Positions 1 to 5,808 of a DNA stretch of 19,149 nucleotides are shown piece by piece. The translations under genes were made by a program, and so were the position numbers. Numbering within the stretch: the stretch's first letter is position 1; every line of letters starts with the position of its first letter. Source of the DNA: Castellaniella sp. UBA6218 (GTDB lineage: Bacteria; Pseudomonadota; Gammaproteobacteria; Burkholderiales; Burkholderiaceae_B); NCBI GenBank assembly GCA_002421865.1, contig DISE01000001.1, forward strand, positions 765 through 19,913, given 5' to 3'. Under the pieces are notes generated by a model, which was given only the letters and a program-made list of their open reading frames with translations, was not told the origin of the DNA and searched no databases.

Positions 1-114
1 AAGGTGATCGTGGCGATCAACAAGGACGCCGAGGCGCCGATCTTCGGGGTGGCCGATTACGGCCTGGTGGCCGACCTGTTCCAGGCCGTGCCCGAACTCG
101 TCCAGGCGCTCTGA
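1..114 (+). CDS. etfA: Electron transfer flavoprotein alpha subunit, C-terminal end (partial)
   Basis: Only the last 37 codons are present; the gene enters from the left edge and stops with TGA. The tail reads KVIVAINKDAEAPIFGVADY followed by GLVADLFQAVPELVQAL, the highly conserved FAD-binding C-terminus of EtfA (the AINKD..APIF..ADYG motif). EtfA pairs with EtfB to pass electrons from acyl-CoA dehydrogenases to the quinone pool through ETF:quinone oxidoreductase. An acyl-CoA dehydrogenase follows on the same strand after a repeat-filled gap, which fits a shared fatty-acid oxidation role. The identification is firm despite the truncation; nothing can be said about the promoter or etfB, which would lie upstream. 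Confidence 0.93.
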   Translation, partial: KVIVAINKDAEAPIFGVADYGLVADLFQAVPELVQAL

Positions 115-125
115 ATCCGAGCTGA

Positions 126-200
126 CCCAAGGCAAAAAACGCCCCCTCGGGGGCAGCAAGCTGAAGGCGCGGCGTGGGGGCCTTTTGGCCGCCGGGCCGC
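126..200 (+). repeat. 75-bp intergenic repeat, tandem copy 1
   Basis: This unit starts CCCAAGGCAAAAAACGCCCC and ends with GGCCGCCGGGCCGC just before copy 2 begins. It contains a tight GC hairpin (GCCCCC-TC-GGGGGC, 141-154). On the minus strand this hairpin is followed by a T run, so it resembles a minus-strand intrinsic terminator. On the plus strand the A6CGCCCCC arm can pair imperfectly with the later GGGGGCCTTTT arm. It lies between etfA and the acyl-CoA dehydrogenase gene. Similar repeats are, as I recall, common between genes in Bordetella/Achromobacter relatives. Confidence 0.85.
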
Positions 201-264
201 CCCAAGGCAAAAAACGCCCCCTCGGGGGGCAGCAAGCTGAAGGCGCGGCGTGGGGGCCTTTTTA
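201..264 (+). repeat. 75-bp intergenic repeat, tandem copy 2 (lacks the final GC spacer)
   Basis: This is nearly identical to copy 1 over about 62 bases; the visible difference is one extra G in the G run (six instead of five). It ends in GGGGGCCTTTTT, so the plus-strand stem formed by the outer A/C-rich and G/T-rich arms would be followed by a T run, as in an intrinsic terminator. Together with copy 1 it occupies most of the gap between etfA and the acyl-CoA dehydrogenase gene, so it may partly uncouple their expression. Confidence 0.85.
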
Positions 265-318
265 GGACCCGCGCCGTTTCATGCGGGGGCCGTTCCTCCG
301 CGCATCACGGGAATTGCG

Positions 319-2133
319 ATGACATACCAGGTTCCTACCCAGGATATCCGTTTCATTCTGCGCGAACTGGCCGACCTGAAGGGCGTGCTGGCGTTGCCGG
401 GTTTCGAGGAAGTCTCCGAGGACCTCGTCGATGCCGTGCTCGAGGAAAACGCGCGCTTCGTCGAACAGGAAATCGCGCCGCTGAACCGCGCGGGCGACAC
501 CGAGCCGGCCCGCTGGAGCGAGGAGGGCGTGCGCACCACGCCCGGTTTCAAAGCGGCTTTCCAGGCCTTCGCGCAGGGTGGCTGGCAGGGCCTGCCGCAT
601 GAGGCCGAGCTCGGTGGCCAGGGCCTGCCCAAGCTGGTCGCCGCGCCCGTCACGGAAAGCATCAATGCCGGCAATCTGGCCTTTTCCCTGTGTCCGCTGC
701 TGACCGACGGGGTGATCGAGGCCTTGTCCATGGTGGGCTCGGACGAACAGAAAGCCCGTTTCATTCCGCCTCTGCTGGAAGGCCGCTGGACCGGAACCAT
801 GAACCTGACCGAGCCCCAGGCAGGCTCCGATCTGGCGTTGCTCAAGTCCCGGGCCGTGCGTCAGGGTGACGGCAGCTACCGCATCACCGGCCAGAAGATC
901 TTCATCACGTATGGGGATCACGACATGGCGGAAAATATCATCCACCTGGTGCTGGCGCGCACGCCGGACGCGCCCAAGGGCGTCAAGGGCATCTCCTTGT
1001 TCATCGTGCCCAAGTTCCTGGTCGAGGACGACGGTGGCCTGGGCGCCCGCAATGATGTGGTGTGCGCGTCTCTCGAGCACAAGCTCGGCATCCACGGCAG
1101 CCCGACCGCAGTGCTGCTGTATGGCTCGGGCCAGGGCGAGGCGGGCGAGGGCGGCGCGGTCGGCTACCTGATCGGCGAGGAAAATCGTGGCCTGGAATAC
1201 ATGTTCATCATGATGAACGCGGCGCGCTATGCGGTCGGCCTGCAGGGCGTGGCGGTGTCCGAACGCGCGCTGCAGCACGCGGCGGCCTATGCGGCCGAGC
1301 GCATCCAGGGCAATGCACTGGAAGGCTCTCCGGGGCCGGTGCCCATCGTCCGCCACCCCGACGTGGCGCGCATGCTGGGGATCATGCGCGGCCTGACCGA
1401 AGGCGCGCGCGCGGTGGCCTATGTGGCGGCCGGCTATCGGGACAAGGCGGCCCATCTTGCGGACGAGGCGGAACGCGCCCGCTGCAAGGCCGCTTACGAA
1501 TACTTCGTGCCCATCGTCAAGGCCTTTTCCACCGAATCCTCCGTCGAAGTCGCTTCCCTGGGCGTGCAGGTGCATGGCGGCATGGGCTTCATCGAAGAGA
1601 CCGGCGCCGCCCAGTACTACCGCGACGCCCGCATCCTGCCCATCTACGAAGGCACCACGGCCATCCAGGCCAATGACTTCATCGGTCGCAAGCTCGCGCG
1701 CGACGGCGGAGCCGTAGCGCGCGAACAGATCGCCGGGATGCGCGACACGGCGGCGGCCCTGCGTGCGGCCGGCGGTGTGCATGCCGAAGCCCTGAGGATG
1801 ATCGGCGAGCGCCTGGAGACGGCGGCCGGCGCCTACGAATCGACGCTGGCTTTCGTGCTGGAGCACATCCGCGATGACATCCGGGGCGTCTTCACGGGCA
1901 GTGTGCCGTGCCTGATGCTGGCGGGGACGGCGCACGCGGGCTGGCAGCTGGGTCGTTCGGCCCTGGCGGCCGCCGCCTCCATCGATGCGGGTTCGACCGA
2001 TGCCTTCCATCCGAACAAGATCGCCACAGCCGTGCAATATGCCGCCCACGTGCTGCCGCGCGCATTGGCGCTGGAGTCCGCCATCCGGGACGGCGGTCTG
2101 GCCGACCGCTATGTGCGTCAGGCGCAGATATAG
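319..2133 (+). CDS. Acyl-CoA dehydrogenase, long form with extra C-terminal domain (DmdC-like)
   Basis: This is a 604-residue FAD-dependent acyl-CoA dehydrogenase that introduces the alpha,beta double bond into an acyl-CoA and passes electrons to ETF. The family signature MNLTEPQAGSD is at about residue 161, and the C-terminal signature with GGMGFIEETGAAQYYRDAR and then ILPIYEGTTAIQAND carries the likely catalytic base Glu444. At about 600 residues it is longer than the usual 380-400; the extra 150 C-terminal residues match the subgroup that includes DmdC (3-methylmercaptopropionyl-CoA dehydrogenase), but most members of this subgroup have no tested substrate. I chose the ATG at 319, with GGGAA just upstream, over an in-frame ATG at 250 that would add residues encoded by the repeat. 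The preceding etfA end supplies its electron acceptor. The substrate cannot be read from the sequence. Confidence 0.93.
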   Translation: MTYQVPTQDIRFILRELADLKGVLALPGFEEVSEDLVDAVLEENARFVEQEIAPLNRAGDTEPARWSEEGVRTTPGFKAAFQAFAQGGWQGLPHEAELGGQGLPKLVAAPVTESINAGNLAFSLCPLLTDGVIEALSMVGSDEQKARFIPPLLEGRWTGTMNLTEPQAGSDLALLKSRAVRQGDGSYRITGQKIFITYGDHDMAENIIHLVLARTPDAPKGVKGISLFIVPKFLVEDDGGLGARNDVVCASLEHKLGIHGSPTAVLLYGSGQGEAGEGGAVGYLIGEENRGLEYMFIMMNAARYAVGLQGVAVSERALQHAAAYAAERIQGNALEGSPGPVPIVRHPDVARMLGIMRGLTEGARAVAYVAAGYRDKAAHLADEAERARCKAAYEYFVPIVKAFSTESSVEVASLGVQVHGGMGFIEETGAAQYYRDARILPIYEGTTAIQANDFIGRKLARDGGAVAREQIAGMRDTAAALRAAGGVHAEALRMIGERLETAAGAYESTLAFVLEHIRDDIRGVFTGSVPCLMLAGTAHAGWQLGRSALAAAASIDAGSTDAFHPNKIATAVQYAAHVLPRALALESAIRDGGLADRYVRQAQI

Positions 2134-2169
2134 ACATAACTATCAGGTATTTCAATAGCGGTTTATATT
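2130..2169 (+). promoter_or_regulatory. Candidate peroxiredoxin promoter with OxyR-like half-sites
   Basis: A short AT-rich patch follows the dehydrogenase stop. It holds ATAG (2130-2133), CTAT (2140-2143) and ATAG (2155-2158), reminiscent of the ATAG/CTAT half-sites bound by OxyR. A -10-like TATATT lies at 2164-2169 with no good -35, as expected for an activator-dependent promoter. The half-site spacing (6 and 11 bases) departs from the usual 7, so OxyR control is only a suggestion. The first half-site overlaps the dehydrogenase stop codon. Confidence 0.35.
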
Positions 2170-2197
2170 CTGCAAGAATCTTTGGTGTCTAAAGCGT

Positions 2198-2216
2198 CGC
2201 CCGGATCGTCCGGGCG
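2198..2216 (+). other. Perfect 8-bp hairpin in the peroxiredoxin 5' leader
   Basis: CGCCCGGA-TCG-TCCGGGCG forms a perfect 8-bp stem with a 3-base loop, which can be extended by a G-U pair and two more G-C pairs. There is no T run after it, so it is not an intrinsic terminator. It ends 14 bases before the AGGAG ribosome binding site of the peroxiredoxin gene. It could stabilise the mRNA end or affect ribosome loading. Confidence 0.6.
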
Positions 2217-2241
2217 GCGGTCACTTGATCAGGAGCTATCG

Positions 2242-2883
2242 ATGGCCACTCTGCGTCTGGGCGACACCGCCCCCGATTTCGAACAGGAATCCTCCCTGGG
2301 GAAAATCAAGTTCTACGAGTTTCTGGGCGACAGCTGGGGTGTCCTGTTCTCCCATCCGGCCGATTTCACGCCGGTCTGCACCACCGAGCTGGGTTACACC
2401 GCGATCTTGTCGGGCGAATTCGCCAAGCGCGGCGCCAAGGTGATCGCCGTATCGGTCGACGGCAAGCAGTCCCACCTGGACTGGATCAAGGACATCAATG
2501 ACACCCAGAAGACCAACGTCCAGTATCCGATCCTGGCGGACGAAGACCGCAAGGTCGCGACCCTCTATGACATGATCCATCCGAACGCCAGCACCACCGC
2601 CACGGTGCGCTCGGTGTTCGTCATCGACCCGAACAAGAAGATCCGCCTGATCCTGACCTATCCCGCCAGTACGGGGCGCAACTTCGACGAGATCCTGCGC
2701 GCCCTGGACTCTCTGCAACTGACCGACAATTACAGTGTCGCCACCCCGGTGAACTGGAAACAGGGCGAGGACGTCATCATCGTTCCGTCGCTCAAGGATC
2801 CGGCCGTACTGAAGGAAAAATTCCCCAAGGGCTACACCGAGATCCGCCCCTACCTGCGCACCACGCCGCAGCCGGATCGCTGA
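2242..2883 (+). CDS. 1-Cys peroxiredoxin (Prx6 family)
   Basis: This 213-residue thiol peroxidase reduces hydrogen peroxide and organic peroxides in the cytoplasm. The peroxidatic site is HPADFTPVCTTE with Cys46, in the Prx6-type context. No second cysteine exists anywhere in the protein, so there is no intramolecular resolving cysteine and an external thiol must recycle it. The long C-terminal extension with the NWKQGEDVIIVPS and FPKGYTEIRPYLR stretches is typical of the Prx6 subfamily (about 210-220 residues). The ATG at 2242 is preceded by AGGAG with good spacing, so I preferred it to the upstream in-frame ATG-less extension. The gene has its own candidate promoter and a structured leader after the dehydrogenase. 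It is often annotated simply as peroxiredoxin or AhpC/TSA family. Confidence 0.95.
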   Translation: MATLRLGDTAPDFEQESSLGKIKFYEFLGDSWGVLFSHPADFTPVCTTELGYTAILSGEFAKRGAKVIAVSVDGKQSHLDWIKDINDTQKTNVQYPILADEDRKVATLYDMIHPNASTTATVRSVFVIDPNKKIRLILTYPASTGRNFDEILRALDSLQLTDNYSVATPVNWKQGEDVIIVPSLKDPAVLKEKFPKGYTEIRPYLRTTPQPDR

Positions 2884-2933
2884 TCCCGACGAATCGGATC
2901 CCGGGCGCCGGCGTGGGGGGTACCATACCATCC

Positions 2934-4103
2934 ATGGAACACATCGACGCAAGGGAATGGCTGCGGCGGCTGGTGGCCTTCGACACGACCAGCCGCAATT
3001 CCAACCTCGGAATGATCGAGGCGATCCGCGACGCGTTGGCCGCGCAGGGCATCGTGTCCGAACTGAGCTATGCGCCGGAAGGCGGAAAGGCCAATCTTTT
3101 CGCCACACTTCCCGCTCATGATGGCGCCGTGCAGGGCGGGATCATCCTGTCCGGGCACACCGATGTCGTACCGGTGGATGGACAGGACTGGAGCTCGGAT
3201 CCGTTCTCACTCACTGAAAAGGACGGCCGGCTGTACGGCCGGGGCACGGCGGACATGAAGGGCTATATCGCGGTCGCGCTGGCCCTCGTGCCCGAGTTCC
3301 TGGCCCTGAGGCGCGCCAAACCCCTGCATCTGGCCTTTTCGTACGATGAGGAGGTCGGCTGCCTGGGCGCCCCCGTCATGCTGGAGGCGCTCAAGCGGCG
3401 AGGCCTGCGCGCCGAGGGCTGCGTGGTGGGCGAGCCGACCGGGATGCGGGTGGTGGTGGCGCACAAGGGCATGAATTTGTACCGCTGCCGGGTGCATGGC
3501 AAGGCGGCGCATTCTTCACTGACGCCTCGCGGCTGCAACGCCATCGAATATGCCGCCCGCCTGATCTGCCGGGTAAGGGATCTGGCGGACGAATTCCGGT
3601 CCCATGGACCCTATGACGATTGCTTCGATGTGCCGTTCACCACGATGGGCACCAATCTGATCGCCGGTGGGATTGCGGTGAACACCATCCCGGACGCCTG
3701 CGAATTCAGTTATGAATTCCGCAACCTGCCCGGCATGTCGCCGGATGACATCCAGGGCAGGATCGAGGCGTACATCCAGGATGATCTTTTGCCCAGGATG
3801 CGGCGGGATCATGGCGCGGCGCGCATCGAAATCGAAGCCATGCCGGCGGCTGTCCCCTCGCTGGAGTCTTCCGAGCGCGATGCCGTCACCCGGCTGGCGC
3901 GCGCCTTGACCGGCGACCGGGGGACGACCAAGGTGAGTTACGGCACCGAAGGCGGGCAATTCCAGAACGCCGGCATCCCCGCGGTGATCTGCGGCCCTGG
4001 CCATATCGAGCAGGCGCATCGGGCCGACGAATTCATCGAAACCGCGCAACTGGATGCCTGCGAGGCTTTCCTGCGCAGGCTGGCGGCTTCACTGGCGGAT
4101 TGA
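2934..4103 (+). CDS. argE: Acetylornithine deacetylase
   Basis: This 389-residue M20-family metallohydrolase probably removes the acetyl group from N-acetylornithine in arginine biosynthesis. The di-zinc site is complete: His75 in SGHTDVVPVDG, bridging Asp107 in GRGTADMKG, the catalytic pair Glu139-Glu140 in DEEVGC, Glu167 in GEPTG, and His362 in GPGHIEQAHRADEF. The lid/dimerisation domain (about residues 175-285) begins with AHKGMNLYRCRVHGKAAHSS. Length is close to E. coli ArgE (383). I took the ATG at 2934; an in-frame GTG at 2913 would add seven residues. The related M20 enzyme DapE is the main alternative, but the GHTDVVPVDG/GRGTADMKG pattern and the overall length fit ArgE better. It follows the peroxiredoxin with a 50-base gap. 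Confidence 0.88.
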   Translation: MEHIDAREWLRRLVAFDTTSRNSNLGMIEAIRDALAAQGIVSELSYAPEGGKANLFATLPAHDGAVQGGIILSGHTDVVPVDGQDWSSDPFSLTEKDGRLYGRGTADMKGYIAVALALVPEFLALRRAKPLHLAFSYDEEVGCLGAPVMLEALKRRGLRAEGCVVGEPTGMRVVVAHKGMNLYRCRVHGKAAHSSLTPRGCNAIEYAARLICRVRDLADEFRSHGPYDDCFDVPFTTMGTNLIAGGIAVNTIPDACEFSYEFRNLPGMSPDDIQGRIEAYIQDDLLPRMRRDHGAARIEIEAMPAAVPSLESSERDAVTRLARALTGDRGTTKVSYGTEGGQFQNAGIPAVICGPGHIEQAHRADEFIETAQLDACEAFLRRLAASLAD

Positions 4104-4111
4104 TTCCGGGC

Positions 4112-4747
4112 TTACAGGGTGCGGCGCCCATGCGGTGTGTCGATGTGCGCAGTCAGACGCGCCGGATCACCGGATCCGGCCTGACGCACAGCGACCGGGG
4201 CTTCCAGTTCCAGCGATGACAAAAGGCGGGCAACCCGTTCCGGATCCGGGTGAAAAATCTCGAGCAGGACGAGGGCGCATCCCTTGTCCTCCATCCGTGC
4301 GGCCGGATGCGTGTCGGCATGCCATTGGATGAGTGCGGGGGCGGCGCCTTCCAGGGGTACGGATCCATCGGCCGGAATGGTGATGAGCCAGTCGAGCGCG
4401 CTCCGGCGCATGGGTTCGATATCTCCCAGTGGTTCCGAAGCGGCCGCGGCCGAGGCCTGGATATCCGTGCTGCGCACGACCCATGTGGAGAGGGCTGGGA
4501 GCGCATGGGGGGCGAGCGTGTCGAGTCCGAACCAGCGCGGCCGGCCTGGCGCCCGGGCCGCCGGGTTGGGGGCGATCACCTCCAGGTACATGGCCTCGCC
4601 CAGGCGCAGCAGCCGGTTGTGGGTCGCCATGCGCGGATGTTCGCCGCCGCTCTGCGTCTCGACGCCAAGCGTGTCGGCGACGAGCGCGGCGCCGGCTTCC
4701 AGTGAGAAGGCGGTGATGGCGATGTGGTCCAGGAAAGTGCGCGGCAT
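4112..4747 (-). CDS. VOC-superfamily (glyoxalase-like domain) protein
   Basis: This protein of 211 residues starts MPRTFLDHIAITAFSLEAGA, the typical opening of a vicinal-oxygen-chelate beta-alpha-beta-beta-beta module with a possible metal-ligand His8. The stretch HNRLLRLGEAMYLEVIAPNP and a C-terminal half with its own beta strands resemble the glyoxalase-like domain of Pfam family Glyoxalase_3. The substrate is unknown; VOC proteins include lyases, dioxygenases and resistance proteins. Its stop lies 8 bases past the convergent argE stop. A GGAG lies a few bases upstream of the ATG. Its 5' end faces the LexA-box region that controls the divergent gene at 4941, but the boxes lie more than 100 bases from its start, so SOS control of this gene is uncertain. 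Confidence 0.8.
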   Translation of the reverse strand: MPRTFLDHIAITAFSLEAGAALVADTLGVETQSGGEHPRMATHNRLLRLGEAMYLEVIAPNPAARAPGRPRWFGLDTLAPHALPALSTWVVRSTDIQASAAAASEPLGDIEPMRRSALDWLITIPADGSVPLEGAAPALIQWHADTHPAARMEDKGCALVLLEIFHPDPERVARLLSSLELEAPVAVRQAGSGDPARLTAHIDTPHGRRTL

Positions 4748-4853
4748 GGGGCGGCTCCGGTGAAAAATGTACTTTAAGCCGTTTGTGGCGATGCGTGCGA
4801 TGCCTTCGCCGGGGGCAGGCTGGCTGGATCACGATCCGGGGGCTTGCGTCAGA

Positions 4854-4873
4854 CACTGTTTCTTTGTACAGTA
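4854..4873 (+). promoter_or_regulatory. LexA (SOS) box 1
   Basis: The sequence CACTGTTTCTTTGTACAGTA carries the LexA core CTGT-N8-ACAG exactly (4856-4871), with additional consensus flanks (A before CTGT and TA after ACAG). This is the E. coli/gamma- and betaproteobacterial type of SOS box. It overlaps the -35-like element TTGTAC (4864-4869) of the downstream gene. Confidence 0.82.
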
Positions 4874-4892
4874 TTCATGAATACTGGATAAA
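4864..4892 (+). promoter_or_regulatory. Candidate sigma-70 promoter under LexA control
   Basis: A -35-like TTGTAC (4864-4869) and a -10-like GATAAA (4887-4892) are separated by 17 bases. Box 1 covers the -35 and box 2 covers the -10, a layout expected for tight LexA repression. Transcription would begin near 4899, giving a leader of about 40 bases before the ATG at 4941. The hexamers are imperfect, so the promoter itself is a prediction. Confidence 0.5.
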
Positions 4893-4901
4893 ACAACAGT
4901 C
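4882..4901 (+). promoter_or_regulatory. LexA (SOS) box 2, one core mismatch
   Basis: The sequence TACTGGATAAAACAACAGTC has the core CTGG-N8-ACAG, one base away from CTGT-N8-ACAG, with TA before it and T after it as in the consensus. It covers the -10-like element GATAAA (4887-4892). The centres of the two boxes are 28 bp apart, and the half-sites between them (CAGTA...TACTG) form a perfect 18-bp palindrome (4869-4886). Confidence 0.6.
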
Positions 4902-4921
4902 CCGGCGGCCTTCGAGCCGGG
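4901..4921 (+). other. GC-rich leader hairpin upstream of the SOS gene
   Basis: CCCGGC (4901-4906) pairs with GCCGGG (4916-4921) around a 9-base loop. The stem would sit at the very 5' end of the predicted transcript, eight bases before the GGGAG ribosome binding site (4929-4933). It has no T run and is not a terminator. Confidence 0.5.
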
Positions 4922-4940
4922 CGCACCTGGGAGATACGAC

Positions 4941-5288
4941 ATGGCTGGATCGATGACTTGGAACGGAGCGTGGGCTTGGGCCGGCGCGAACGCCGCCGGG
5001 CGCGACGGAGGACGTCGCAACCCGGCCGCACGCGCGGCCGCCTCGGGCGTGCTTCAAGGGCCCTGGGTGTCGGGCGGGTCGTGGGGCGGCCGCCCCGCCG
5101 GACGCGGCGCCCGGCGGGGGCGGGCGGCACCGGGCGCTCAGGCGGCGATCGCGGCGCATCGGCCCCGCACGGGCCTGGGGATCGGCTGGCGCCGCCTGTC
5201 GGCTCTGGCGGGCGACGTCCTCATGGTCCTGACCTGGGCCGCCATGATTCCCGGCATGATGTGGCTGGGTGCGATGGCGGGGTTCTGA
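4941..5288 (+). CDS. Small SOS-controlled single-pass membrane protein, family not recognised
   Basis: This 115-residue protein has an unusual composition: residues 1-85 are rich in Gly, Ala, Arg and Trp (eight Trp in total) and probably disordered. Residues 92-113 (DVLMVLTWAAMIPGMMWLGAM) form one hydrophobic, Met/Trp-rich membrane segment near the C-terminus. Arginines at 76, 84 and 85 just before it predict a cytoplasmic N-terminus. The start is well supported: GGGAG at 4929-4933 eight bases before ATG, and G/C-biased third codon positions. Two LexA-type boxes cover its promoter, so it should be induced by DNA damage. I see no similarity to SulA. By layout it resembles SOS-induced membrane effectors such as the division inhibitor SidA of Caulobacter or the TisB toxin, but this is an analogy only. 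It lies directly upstream of rplS. Confidence 0.75.
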   Translation: MAGSMTWNGAWAWAGANAAGRDGGRRNPAARAAASGVLQGPWVSGGSWGGRPAGRGARRGRAAPGAQAAIAAHRPRTGLGIGWRRLSALAGDVLMVLTWAAMIPGMMWLGAMAGF

Positions 5289-5294
5289 TATAAT
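5286..5294 (+). promoter_or_regulatory. Extended -10 promoter of rplS overlapping the upstream stop codon
   Basis: TGATATAAT is a perfect extended -10 (TGN-TATAAT). Its TGA is the stop codon of the preceding SOS-controlled gene. No good -35 is visible, which extended -10 promoters tolerate. Transcription would start near 5301 and give a leader of about 70 bases before the rplS start. Confidence 0.65.
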
Positions 5295-5317
5295 CTTTGG
5301 TTTGCATCCTCTGGCCC

Positions 5318-5332
5318 GGTATTACCAATACC
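5318..5332 (+). other. Hairpin in the rplS leader
   Basis: GGTATT-ACC-AATACC is a perfect 6-bp stem with a 3-base loop in the untranslated leader between the extended -10 promoter and the rplS ribosome binding site. Ribosomal protein leaders often carry autoregulatory structure; whether this one does is unknown. I cannot match it to a known leader family. Confidence 0.45.
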
Positions 5333-5368
5333 TCCACGCCCGGTGCCCATGATGCCCTGGAGCCCATC

Positions 5369-5740
5369 TTGAACCTGATCGAAACCCTCGAAAAAGAAGA
5401 AATCGCGCGCCTGACCGAAGGCCGCACCATCCCCGAATTCGCCCCTGGCGACACGGTCATCGTGAGTGTCAATGTGGTCGAAGGTTCGCGCAAGCGTGCC
5501 CAGGCCTATGAAGGCGTGGTCATTGCCCGTCGCAATCGCGGCCTGAACTCCGCCTTCACCGTGCGCAAGATCTCGTCGGGCGAAGCCGTGGAACGGACTT
5601 TCCAGCTGTATTCGCCGCAGATCGCCTCGATCGAGGTCAAGCGTCGCGGCGACGTCCGCCGTGCTAAACTGTATTATCTGCGCAACCTGACGGGCAAGGC
5701 CGCTCGCATCAAGGAAAAACTGGTTCGCAAGGCCGTCTGA
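5369..5740 (+). CDS. rplS: 50S ribosomal protein L19
   Basis: This 123-residue protein at the 30S-50S subunit interface contains the L19 hallmarks FAPGDTVIVSVNVVEGSRKR, AYEGVVIARRNRGLNSAF, SSGEAVERTFQLYSP and RRGDVRRAKLYYLR. The family N-terminus (MNLI.TLE.EEIARL) maps to a TTG codon at 5369, preceded by GGAG at 5359-5362 with six-base spacing. No ATG or GTG is available in frame at the right place, so TTG is the start. In many bacteria rplS follows rpsP-rimM-trmD; here it follows the SOS-controlled gene and has its own promoter. A strong terminator follows 21 bases after the stop. Confidence 0.96.
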   Translation: MNLIETLEKEEIARLTEGRTIPEFAPGDTVIVSVNVVEGSRKRAQAYEGVVIARRNRGLNSAFTVRKISSGEAVERTFQLYSPQIASIEVKRRGDVRRAKLYYLRNLTGKAARIKEKLVRKAV

Positions 5741-5761
5741 TCACGGCATCGCGGATTGATC

Positions 5762-5793
5762 CAAGGGCACCCGTTCGGGTGCCCTTGTTTTTT
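5762..5793 (+). terminator. Strong intrinsic terminator after rplS
   Basis: An 11-bp perfect stem, CAAGGGCACCC paired with GGGTGCCCTTG around a GTTC loop (5762-5787), is followed by six T residues (5788-5793). It lies 21 bases after the rplS stop and only 15 bases before the start of the next gene. Confidence 0.93.
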
Positions 5794-5808
5794 GGTCCTC
5801 GGGATTTC

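Noticed and set aside
17..235. A 72-residue minus-strand ORF across the tandem repeats
   Set aside because: Its repeated peptide (PPEGAFFALG, PEGAFFALG) is simply the translation of the intergenic repeat units.
262..2049. A 595-residue open frame on the minus strand opposite the acyl-CoA dehydrogenase
   Set aside because: It is an antisense shadow; the plus frame carries complete family signatures and this one carries none.
4748..4940. LexA control of the divergent VOC-family gene as well
   Set aside because: The boxes lie more than 100 bases from its start, and the best promoter parts overlapped by them face the plus strand; there is no positive evidence for control of the VOC gene.
4958..5293. 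An alternative 111-residue frame overlapping the SOS-controlled gene
   Set aside because: It has no ribosome binding site, is an Arg/Gly-rich low-complexity frame without a membrane segment, and the GGGAG spacing fits the ATG at 4941.
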